From an uncultured Hungatella sp. (GTDB lineage: Bacteria; Bacillota; Clostridia; Lachnospirales; Lachnospiraceae), in the NCBI GenBank assembly GCA_910588325.1, contig CAJUPP010000119.1, positions 1 through 5,088 of the forward strand: a DNA stretch of 5,088 bases, in the 5' to 3' direction. Of the stretch, positions 1-5,088 are shown piece after piece. The notes below the pieces were generated by a model. The model did not search any database. It was given only the letters and a program-made list of their open reading frames with translations, and was not told the origin of the DNA. Within the stretch, counting starts at the first letter, position 1. Each line of letters starts with the position of its first letter. A program made the position numbers and the translations under genes.

Positions 1-252
1 AGAAGAAATCATCCGCGTTTATGGGAAACGCTGGGACATAGAGGTCTTCTTCAAAATATGCAAATCTTACCTGAACCTTGTAAAAGAGTACCAGGTTATC
101 TCCTATGATGCCATGAATGCCCATGCTACTATCATCTTTTCCCGTACATGATGCTGTCAGTAGCCCAGCTGGAAGAATTCGCCTCCAGTTTTATTCAGCG
201 CCTTCCCCAATATATGCAGGAGGCTTTGGAATGGAAAGAAATAGCGGCATAA
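1..252 (+). pseudogene. IS4-family transposase, C-terminal remnant with a frameshift
   Basis: This is the end of a DDE transposase whose start lies outside the window. Reading in frame 2, codons for YGKRWDIEVFFKICK (20-64) match the IS4-family Y-(2)-R-(3)-E-(6)-K signature exactly: Y at 20, R at 29, E at 41 and K at 62. The E is the third catalytic acidic residue of the DDE triad. The frame stops at TGA 149-151, but the family-like continuation MMLSVAQLEEF... resumes in frame 1 at 148 and runs to TAA 250-252. One base is therefore missing around 143-150, and the segment cannot encode an intact C-terminus without frameshifting. The left part of the element, the inverted repeats and the target duplication are not visible, so the right boundary of the IS is unknown. 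The family call is secure; the exact IS is not recognised. Confidence 0.85.
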
Positions 253-646
253 AAATATATTATAGGCTAAAGTATTGATTTTTTCAACGAATCCCATTTT
301 TGATGTGGGAAGTTTGAGTAAAAGACATTTTCTGCCCCATAGGAACAGCTTGGTTTGTTAGCGCTGTTCTCCCAGTCAAAGGAAATGGTTCTTGGATCAG
401 CCATGCATAAGAACATACGTCGGCCCCCTTTCCCATTTTAGGCAGGCGATTCCACAGGGTATTTTTCATTTTTACAATCTCTTTCGGATCTATGGGAAAT
501 ATCCGGCACACATCAAATACAAGTCCATGAAGGAATGCCTTCCATTTCCGTTTTCCGATATAAATAGGTTTTGAAAAAATCCATGGTATAAATTAACTAT
601 AAAGAAATTTAAATTTATTTGCTGAAGAAATCATGTCGGCTGATCC
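253..646. other. Gene-poor spacer, AT-rich
   Basis: Between the transposase remnant and the foldback there is no convincing intact gene. The only extended open frame is the unrecognised minus-strand stretch described separately. Positions 555-630 are very AT-rich, as in a promoter or spacer region. A TTGAAA at 571-576 has only a poor TAACTA-like partner 17 bases on, so no promoter is claimed. A short TCCCA/TGGGA inverted repeat (292-296 and 306-310) lacks a T-run and is not called a terminator. Confidence 0.5.
284..592 (-). pseudogene. Unrecognised open frame, possible degenerate gene fragment
   Basis: The minus strand is open without stops from 592 (just after an in-frame TAA at 593-595) to TGA at 284-286, about 102 codons. 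The inferred peptide contains a basic and aromatic stretch (KPIYIGKRKWKAFLHGLVFD) followed by MKNTLWNRLPKMGKGADV and CSYAWLIQE. The composition looks protein-like in the first two thirds and random-like in the last 35 residues. The possible starts (GTG at 511, an ATG about 13 codons later) lack a good Shine-Dalgarno sequence. The GKGADVCSYAW stretch faintly recalls C-terminal segments of phage-type methyltransferases, but I cannot support that. It may be a decayed remnant whose 5' part is gone, or chance. Confidence 0.2.
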
Positions 647-811
647 TAGTATAACGCAAAATAAGTTTTGGATAGTTTGACGCAGAATATTTTTCTGAGA
701 GTGCTGCTCCACAAACACAGGCGTAGCGGTGGCTACGCTGAGGCTTGAGGAGTAGTGCTATCGGGAAAATAGGCAAGTCAAACTGCCAATTACCTAATAT
801 TCGTTGTACTA
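647..811. repeat. 165-bp near-palindromic foldback (structured RNA or MITE candidate)
   Basis: The two halves of this stretch are complementary almost throughout. The main helices are: 647-656 with 802-811 (10 pairs, one G.U); 668-671 with 786-789; 674-681 with 777-784 (8 perfect pairs); 688-710 with 749-771 (23 positions: 17 Watson-Crick, 5 G.U, 1 mismatch); 712-714 with 745-747; and an apical stem 718-727 with 732-740 (g721 bulged) closed by a GGTG tetraloop (728-731). The ends read TAGTATAACG and CGTTGTACTA. There is no coding capacity and no T-run after the structure, so it is not a simple terminator. The foldback geometry, with TA at each end, fits a non-autonomous mobile element (MITE). 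The G.U-biased irregularities fit a folded + strand transcript. I cannot choose between these, and I do not recognise a named RNA family. Confidence 0.8.
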
Positions 812-827
812 ATACTCCCCTGTAAAA

Positions 828-899
828 AATTATTCTGAAGCGAAAAGTTTATTTTCACATTGTAAGGAAGCAAAGCGGATTTTCGTGGTAAAAATAATT
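828..899. repeat. AT-rich imperfect hairpin downstream of the WD40 pseudogene
   Basis: AATTATT at 828-834 is complementary to AATAATT at 893-899. Inside this, GCGAAAA at 840-846 pairs with TTTTCGT at 880-886 (one G.U), leaving a 33-nt loop. It sits about 30 bases beyond the stop codon of the minus-strand WD40 segment. It lacks the compact GC stem plus T-run of an intrinsic terminator, so a termination role is only a possibility. AT-rich DNA can produce such pairing by chance. Confidence 0.3.
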
Positions 900-930
900 G
901 TGAATGATTGTCGATGTTATTAAAAAAGGC

Positions 931-1743
931 CTATACCCTTCCCCCATTTACAGCAAGCATCTCCCTCAGCTTCTCTGACTCTATTTTGGCTTCTGAAAAA
1001 TCACAGTTTACAATATTAATACCCGGTATGACAGGAAAATCCGCATATAAAGGCACCTTTTCGTCCTTAATTTCTGTCACGTTCCAGATTTTCACCGTGC
1101 TGTCGCTGGATGTGCTGGCCGCCAAGAACATACCGTCTGTCTGTGGGCCGGCACTGACATTCCATACAAAGCTCTCATGATCCCTGGCCTTTGCCAGCAA
1201 TTTCTTCGTCTCAATGTCCCAAAAACCAACATCAGTGTCTGTAGATCCCGTAATAATATACTTGTTGTTCCCCGATATGGCAAGACTGTAGATAAAATCT
1301 TCATGCTCCCGGGACAGCTGTTCAAATTCTTCACTGATTTGAGACTTTTCCCTGTCAAAGCTTCTGCGTATCAATGTATAATCGTTGGAGGAACTGACGA
1401 TCCAATGATCATCTAAAGACCAGGCCAGGCCTCTTATAGATTCCTCATGCCCGCTGTCAATAGTCTGGATACATTTTCTTCCTGTAATATTCCACAGACA
1501 GATTTTCTTATCATTCCCTCCGCTCACTGCAAAGGCCCCGTCCGGCGACACCGCAATGCTGTATATCCTTTTGGTGTGCCCCTTAAGAGGCTGGCTGAAT
1601 TTGCCCGATTCATAATCCCATATCCGCAGTGTTTTATCGTCTGATCCGCTTATAATACAGTGGTTGTTCAACCATAAAATGCTGTTTACAGGCCCCCACG
1701 CTCTCTGTGACTGCGGATATTTTTTCCGGTGCTTACTTCCCAA
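931..1743 (-). CDS. WD40 repeat fragment (blades about 10-14) and C-terminal tail of the broken STAND protein
   Basis: This final segment has 270 codons. The nominal TTG start at 1743 has no Shine-Dalgarno sequence, and the first 15 residues are out-of-frame readings. Real WD40 sequence starts at GPVNSILW (17-24). Blades lie at about 17-43 (ISGSDDKTLRIWD), 56-85, 99-128, 147-175 and 189-221 (..STVKIWN), with GH or H dipeptides between them. A non-repeat tail (222-270) ends INIVNCDFSEAKIESEKLREML. Tails with a CDF-S-E/N-A..L...L pattern are, as I recall, seen at the ends of related Clostridia NACHT-repeat proteins. The stop is TAG 931-933. If these blades are counted with the two preceding segments the total is about 14, which fits two seven-bladed propellers. 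Confidence 0.75.
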   Translation of the reverse strand: MGSKHRKKYPQSQRAWGPVNSILWLNNHCIISGSDDKTLRIWDYESGKFSQPLKGHTKRIYSIAVSPDGAFAVSGGNDKKICLWNITGRKCIQTIDSGHEESIRGLAWSLDDHWIVSSSNDYTLIRRSFDREKSQISEEFEQLSREHEDFIYSLAISGNNKYIITGSTDTDVGFWDIETKKLLAKARDHESFVWNVSAGPQTDGMFLAASTSSDSTVKIWNVTEIKDEKVPLYADFPVIPGINIVNCDFSEAKIESEKLREMLAVNGGRV

Positions 1744-2363
1744 ACCCGTACGCTAAAATCGTCTGCTCCGGAAACAAGATAGTCATCATCCGGCGACCAG
1801 GCAACACACTTTATACTGTCTTCATGGCCTTCCATAATCTTTTCACAACACTTTTGCCTGATATCCCATATTCTTATTTCACCGCTGTCGTACCCGACTG
1901 CAAGCTTGCCGCCGTCATGGGACCAGCTTGAACACCTTGCAGAGAGCAGGCATTTACGGCTGATAAGCCTGCCACAGTCAGATGTCCAGTCCGCGCAGAC
2001 AATCTTATTCATATCATAAAAATTCATATCCCGTATGGCTACCGAAAAAATCTGATACTTCTTATGGACCACACAGCCCTTATAGATTTCGATCGCATTT
2101 TTATAGAAAACGGCAATATAATCAAACTCCTCTTTTATGATAGCGGCAACAAAAGAAATGGATTCCTTTGAAATCCTTTCTATAACAAATTCACTGTCTG
2201 TATTGTCCCACTCCTTACCGCTGTCTAACAAAGCTTCCATATCAATCAGTAAAATAGCAGATGTGCTTGAAACAACCAGAATCTTTCCTCCGCCGACCCA
2301 TGAAAGAGAAGTCAGCTGTGACTGTTTAAAACAAGAACCGGCTTTTCGCCCCTCCACACACAT
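1686..2363 (-). CDS. WD40 repeat fragment (blades about 5-9) of the broken STAND protein
   Basis: This is the second large segment (225 codons), overlapping the previous one by 52 bases in the -1 frame. The first 15 residues are out-of-frame sequence with no meaning. Blade sequence starts at QLTSLSWVGGGK (16-27). Blades can be placed at about 16-42, 68-95, 102-130 (degenerate), 140-167 (SSWSHDGGKLAVGYDS..IRIWDI) and 178-209 (GHEDSIKCVAWSPDD..VRVWEV). The nominal ATG has no ribosome binding site at a usable distance. The frame ends at TAA 1686-1688 after IRSHRERGGL, while the next blade (GPVNSILW) lies in the -1 frame. Propellers of this type bind proteins or peptides, but the ligand is unknown. 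Confidence 0.75.
   Translation of the reverse strand: MCVEGRKAGSCFKQSQLTSLSWVGGGKILVVSSTSAILLIDMEALLDSGKEWDNTDSEFVIERISKESISFVAAIIKEEFDYIAVFYKNAIEIYKGCVVHKKYQIFSVAIRDMNFYDMNKIVCADWTSDCGRLISRKCLLSARCSSWSHDGGKLAVGYDSGEIRIWDIRQKCCEKIMEGHEDSIKCVAWSPDDDYLVSGADDFSVRVWEVSTGKNIRSHRERGGL
1719..1725 (-). other. A AAA AAT slippery heptamer near the third frameshift
   Basis: The minus strand reads GG(A AAA AAT), phased for the frame that ends at TAA 1686. A -1 shift would enter the frame of the last WD40 segment. Blade alignment argues against use of this site. Staying in the original frame through IRSHRERGG and restoring one G in the G5 run at 1693-1697 gives a better WD40 junction (GGPVNSILW), with R at the position of the usual H. 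It is recorded because it has the right phase, not because it is likely to act. Confidence 0.2.
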
Positions 2364-3580
2364 ATAACACCGTCATCGGCTCCTGTTGCAAACGTACTTT
2401 TGCCATCCGGTGACCAGGAAATGTATCTGACCGTCTCCCCATGCATCTTTTCCCGACAGAGACATTCACCGTTCAGGAAAAACAGGCTCACATTGCCGCC
2501 TCGATCCCCGCATACAATCTTTCTTCCGTCTGGAGACCACGTCAGTTTTATGATCCAGTCGTTACAAGATCCAATTTCCTGTGAAATCCACCGTCCGCTT
2601 TCCTGGTTATATTTCCATAACACTAAGCTTTTGTCATCACCAGCACTTACAAAGCTGTGTATATCCCCGGGACACCATGCGGCACAGCGAATATACCGCT
2701 TATGTGGATTCATCGTCTTTTCAAGAATCCTGCATGAGCCATCCTCCATATTCCAGATACGCAGGGTACAGTCATAGGAAGCACTGAGAAAATATCGGTT
2801 ATCCGGACACCAGGAGACTGCGGAGACCGTCATATGATGATCATTTCCCCAAAAAGTATCCGGCTCCTTCTGATAATTATAAGCCCATATTTTCTCCCAT
2901 ACACCTGTATCGGATTCGCAGACCTCCTCTGTCTGTATCAGGTCCGCTAAAAATTCCAATGTGTATGTGTGAAACGGTTCTGTCCACTCCTGGGGAATCG
3001 TCTCCCCCATCCCACCTGCTGTTTCCGCTTTCTGAAAAATATGGATTGCTGCAAAACAATCCCTGAAATTCTGATGCATAAACTGAACGGATTTTCCATT
3101 TTCGGATTCCAGAAACAGATTCAGCGTCACAGTCAGTAATCTGTAAATATCATCCTTTCTAATATCTATAGCACCTTCTTTTTGTTTCAGGAGGCATATG
3201 TGCTGGGGAAAGGAATCCTTTTCTTTCTGCTGCAGATACTGACTGTATGCTTTATTAATGTATGTCTGAAATATGGTTCTGCTGACAATAAATTCCTGCT
3301 TTTTCGCCATCTCATAAGAAATACAGGGCGCAATTAATTCCGCTATCACCGCACCGCTTAAGTAATCCTGATGATCCTGCCGCAATCTGCATATCTCACT
3401 TTGCAGGTAATTCCATATAATGGCGCCGGCATTCACATTTTTACGCCAGGAAACCTCCCCATACGGATTTCTCTCTTTTAAAAACTGGCTTCTGGCATAC
3501 AATGTCAGCATCAGAGGGGTATCTATCACATTTCGCAGGCGGCAAAATCCTTCCCGGTATATATCCCTTATCGATACCAT
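2312..3580 (-). CDS. STAND/NACHT protein fragment: post-NTPase helical region plus WD40 blades 1-4
   Basis: This is the longest segment of the broken gene (422 codons). Residues 14-31 (LRNVIDTPLMLTLYARS) match the helix that follows the NACHT nucleotide-binding core in many bacterial STAND proteins. Residues 166-182 (QFMHQNFRDCFAAIHIF) match the F-x-H-Q-x-F-R-D/E-x-F-A-A motif of the winged-helix and arm region. WD40 blades follow at about 249-277, 292-323, 337-368 and 378-409, with W-S/C-P-D-G and ..RIWN / CVWR strand endings. The ATG at 3580 has no Shine-Dalgarno sequence, and the protein sense continues upstream in another frame, so this start is probably artificial. The frame ends at TGA 2312-2314, just as blade 5 begins, and blade 5 continues in the -1 frame. 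The product is cytosolic if made, with no signal peptide or membrane segment. Confidence 0.8.
   Translation of the reverse strand: MVSIRDIYREGFCRLRNVIDTPLMLTLYARSQFLKERNPYGEVSWRKNVNAGAIIWNYLQSEICRLRQDHQDYLSGAVIAELIAPCISYEMAKKQEFIVSRTIFQTYINKAYSQYLQQKEKDSFPQHICLLKQKEGAIDIRKDDIYRLLTVTLNLFLESENGKSVQFMHQNFRDCFAAIHIFQKAETAGGMGETIPQEWTEPFHTYTLEFLADLIQTEEVCESDTGVWEKIWAYNYQKEPDTFWGNDHHMTVSAVSWCPDNRYFLSASYDCTLRIWNMEDGSCRILEKTMNPHKRYIRCAAWCPGDIHSFVSAGDDKSLVLWKYNQESGRWISQEIGSCNDWIIKLTWSPDGRKIVCGDRGGNVSLFFLNGECLCREKMHGETVRYISWSPDGKSTFATGADDGVICVWRGEKPVLVLNSHS
2324..2330 (-). other. T TTA AAC slippery heptamer at the second frameshift
   Basis: The minus strand reads GT(T TTA AAC) in the phase of the segment that ends at TGA 2312, which is the X XXY YYZ arrangement that permits -1 tandem slippage. 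A -1 shift here enters exactly the frame that continues the WD40 array, giving ...VLVLN-QSQLTSLSW. No strong stem just downstream was identified. A deletion further on (near the SH codons) is an equally good explanation, so a function is not claimed. Confidence 0.35.
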
Positions 3581-3582
3581 GA

Positions 3583-3752
3583 TTATCCAGATATTCTATT
3601 AGCTGCTCTTCGCCTCGGATACGGTACTCTTTACCATGCCAATTCTCCATCTCGATCACATCCGTCCGTTTCAGGCTCCTGGTTCTGGATTCTACATAAT
3701 AATTGCCGGTTCCGTTGATAGTCAGGCGAAGGTACAGCAGAAAACCTTCACC
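3583..3752 (-). pseudogene. NACHT module remnant, first segment of the broken NTPase gene
   Basis: This frame is open directly after the GH28 stop codon and is in frame with it. It reads a stretch containing NYYVESRTRSLKRTDVIEM, followed by an E-E-Q-L-I-E-Y-L helix and DNHGI. The SRTR followed by DVIE and an EEQL.EYL helix resembles the sensor strand and the following helix of NACHT domains, where an arginine follows the strand. No P-loop or Walker B lies upstream, because that sequence belongs to GH28. The family-like reading moves to another frame between about 3545 and 3595: here DNHGIDKGY..., there VSIRDIYREGFCRLRNVID. The first possible initiator (GTG at 3659) has no Shine-Dalgarno sequence. 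The NACHT assignment of this short piece is moderate and rests mainly on continuity with the next segment. Confidence 0.55.
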
Positions 3753-5072
3753 CTACCGGTTATCATACTCATCATTCTTCTCATCCCGCATCCCCATAAC
3801 CGACACTTTCACATCCTCAAATGTAATCCCCTGTGTGCAGTTAATCACCCCAAACTCCTTACAGGAAATGGACACATTTTTAAACGTAAGCCCCCCGATG
3901 GGCATATCCTCAAACCCTTCGATATGAAAGGCACGACTGATCCCGTCGTATCCTTCCTCATTCCGCGATACTACATTCTGAATCATCAGATTACTGACCT
4001 GAGTCTTTGGCATATCTTTTGGCAGCTGCCGCAGCAATTTCTCCCAGTGCTTCGGGATCTCCCCTTCATATCCTTTCGGAAGCTGACAGTAACTGTAAGC
4101 CGGATTCCAATTCAGGAACAAATGGAATGGATATTTCACATTCACCATATCCAGGCCGTCTACGGTCACATCCTTAATGTATCCTCTCCTCGCCAGGGAA
4201 GACTTGATCCTGAATCCACAGTCCGTTCCATGATAATGAATATCCTTAAGCAAAATGTCATAAACTCCGCCAGACACTTCGCTCCCAATCGTAACCCCAA
4301 ACCCTGCCAAAATCTCACAGTCTCTTACCGTAATATCATGGCATGGACGGCCCACGGCCACTCCGTCTGCATCTCTTCCCGACTTAATACAGATACTGTC
4401 ATCATTGCAATCAGTAACACAATGTTCCACCAGCACATGATGGCAGGAATCAATGTCAATTCCATCTGTGCTGGGACTATGTGCGCCGCAGCCCATAATC
4501 CGAACACTGTCTATATATACCTGGCTGCTGTAACAGACATGGACGTTCCAGAATCCGGAATGGCTGGAGGTAAACTCTTTCAGCGTCACATTCTCAGACT
4601 CCATAACAACCACATTCCTGACTCTCATACAATCATAATCACAGGCCCAGCGGAGACCTCTGGCATCATAATCCTTCCGCATGCCGCCTTTCATATCGTC
4701 TCCCCAGTACTTTCTCCACCAGTACTCTCCCTGTCCGTCGATCGTCCCGGGGCCGCTGATTGTCACATCATGCTGGTTATTGCAGTTCAAAATTCCCACA
4801 TACCAGTCCATCTCAATACCGGCTACCCTGGTTGGCATCACCGGATACAGGCTTTCCTCCGTCGTTCCCAAAAGTACCGCGCCCTCTTCAAACCGAAATT
4901 CCATATTGCTCTTCAAAAATAAAGAAGCAGTTAGATATGTCCCCTTCTCTAAAAGCAGCACTCCTCCTGCTTTTGCCGTTTCGTCAATCAAATCTTGAAG
5001 CTTTTCTGTTACCACAATCTTCCCGCTTCTGTCAATCCCTCTGTCCGATACCCGAAATAATGGTCTTTCCAT
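3753..5072 (-). CDS. GH28 family glycoside hydrolase (polygalacturonase-like), intracellular
   Basis: This intact 439-residue gene encodes a right-handed parallel beta-helix enzyme that hydrolyses alpha-1,4 linkages of galacturonic acid-containing pectin fragments. GH28 active-site motifs appear in order. STDGID (201-206) stands for the usual NTD, with catalytic D203. NDDSICIKSG (223-232) carries D224 and D225. GVTIGSEVSGG (259-269) stands where endo-polygalacturonases have G-H-G, with Ser for His. GFRIKS (286-291) supplies the substrate-binding R288 and K290. The beta-helix rungs are seen as repeated V.I.../V.V.... segments. There is no signal peptide or membrane segment, so it should act in the cytosol on imported oligomers, probably in exo fashion; a rhamnogalacturonan or xylogalacturonan substrate remains possible. 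The length is normal for bacterial GH28. ATG at 5072 is chosen because GGAGG lies 10 bases upstream. The TAG stop abuts the NACHT remnant with no terminator between them. Confidence 0.95.
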   Translation of the reverse strand: MERPLFRVSDRGIDRSGKIVVTEKLQDLIDETAKAGGVLLLEKGTYLTASLFLKSNMEFRFEEGAVLLGTTEESLYPVMPTRVAGIEMDWYVGILNCNNQHDVTISGPGTIDGQGEYWWRKYWGDDMKGGMRKDYDARGLRWACDYDCMRVRNVVVMESENVTLKEFTSSHSGFWNVHVCYSSQVYIDSVRIMGCGAHSPSTDGIDIDSCHHVLVEHCVTDCNDDSICIKSGRDADGVAVGRPCHDITVRDCEILAGFGVTIGSEVSGGVYDILLKDIHYHGTDCGFRIKSSLARRGYIKDVTVDGLDMVNVKYPFHLFLNWNPAYSYCQLPKGYEGEIPKHWEKLLRQLPKDMPKTQVSNLMIQNVVSRNEEGYDGISRAFHIEGFEDMPIGGLTFKNVSISCKEFGVINCTQGITFEDVKVSVMGMRDEKNDEYDNR

Positions 5073-5082
5073 GTCTGTTTTT

Positions 5083-5087
5083 CCTCC
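5083..5087 (-). promoter_or_regulatory. Ribosome binding site of the GH28 gene
   Basis: The minus strand reads TGGAGGAAAAACAGAC directly before ATG at 5072. GGAGG (5087 down to 5083) is a strong Shine-Dalgarno core with a 10-nt spacer, and it fixes the GH28 start. Any promoter lies beyond the window. Confidence 0.85.
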
Positions 5088-5088
5088 A

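Larger units (their letters stand above)
931..3752 (-). pseudogene. NACHT/STAND NTPase with C-terminal WD40 array, 5'-truncated and frameshifted
   Basis: Four consecutive reading-frame segments on the minus strand read as one protein of about 940 residues: the end of a NACHT-type NTPase module, a helical region, then about 14 WD40 blades (two seven-bladed propellers). STAND proteins of this design couple target sensing by the repeats to NTP-driven oligomerisation, and several bacterial NACHT proteins act in phage defence. A defence role here is inference only. Frame changes lie at about 3545-3595 (net +1), 2312-2330 (net -1) and 1693-1725 (net -1). Blade sequence continues across the last two breaks, and the internal starts lack ribosome binding sites, so this is one broken gene rather than several. 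Walker A, Walker B and any N-terminal effector domain are absent, because the reading begins directly after the GH28 stop codon. Sequencing errors could explain the frameshifts but not the missing 5' end. Confidence 0.8.

Noticed and set aside
292..310. TCCCA...TGGGA inverted repeat as a terminator after the transposase
   Set aside because: The stem is only 5 pairs with a 9-nt loop, and no T-run follows on either strand.
571..600. Promoter for a + strand transcript of the foldback (TTGAAA with TAACTA)
   Set aside because: The -10 match is poor, and the AT-rich background makes such matches common.
647..899. Retron-type msr/msd RNA because of the long hairpin
   Set aside because: No reverse transcriptase gene and no paired a1/a2 arrangement with a branching-G context are visible in the window.
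2400..2777. + strand open frame of 125 codons
   Set aside because: It is antisense to WD40 blades with strong family motifs. No domain and no translation signals were seen.
931..3752. Several separate WD40 genes forming an operon
   Set aside because: The internal starts lack ribosome binding sites, and blades continue mid-repeat across the frame changes. One broken gene explains the data better.
3636..4922. Long + strand open frame of 428 codons opposite GH28
   Set aside because: It lies antisense to a clear GH28 gene, crosses into the NACHT remnant, and has no recognisable domain or ribosome binding site. It is an open shadow frame produced by GH28 codon composition.
4681..4998. + strand open frame of 105 codons
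   Set aside because: It is antisense to the N-terminal part of GH28, with low-complexity composition and no supporting signals.
1..5088. CRISPR array, tRNA or rRNA genes
   Set aside because: No regularly spaced direct repeats, no cloverleaf-like stretch and no conserved rRNA sequence were seen on either strand.

Overview
The window looks like a piece of a Firmicutes chromosome, most probably a Clostridia/Lachnospiraceae-type gut bacterium. This is inferred from moderate GC with AT-rich spacers, a strong GGAGG ribosome binding site, an intracellular-type GH28 pectin-oligomer hydrolase and a large NACHT-WD40 protein of the kind common in that group. No 16S or other phylogenetic marker is present, so the assignment is tentative.

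Layout from left to right. Positions 1-252 hold the C-terminal end of an IS4-family DDE transposase on the + strand, cut by the window edge and broken by a 1-nt frameshift near 143-150. Positions 253-930 are gene-poor. They contain an unrecognised open frame on the minus strand (284-592), a striking 165-bp near-palindromic foldback (647-811) and a weaker AT-rich hairpin (828-899). Positions 931-3752, minus strand, are one broken gene for a STAND/NACHT-type NTPase with a C-terminal array of about 14 WD40 blades. The NTPase core is missing and the rest is split over four reading-frame segments by three frameshifts (around 3545-3595, 2312-2330 and 1693-1725). Positions 3753-5072, minus strand, hold an intact GH28 glycoside hydrolase (polygalacturonase family) with its ribosome binding site at the window edge.

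How the parts relate. The GH28 gene is the only intact, confidently functional gene. Its stop codon lies directly against, and in frame with, the first residues of the truncated NACHT protein, so this is probably a recombination or deletion junction rather than a designed operon. An IS remnant at one end and a truncated, frameshifted defence-like gene in the middle suggest a decayed accessory island beside a pectin-utilisation gene.

The least ordinary signals are these. The 165-bp foldback has helix irregularities that are mostly G.U pairs when read as + strand RNA, which suggests a structured RNA or a MITE. Perfect, correctly phased -1 slippery heptamers stand at two of the three NACHT-WD40 frameshifts; at one of them a G-tract deletion explains the data better than programmed frameshifting.
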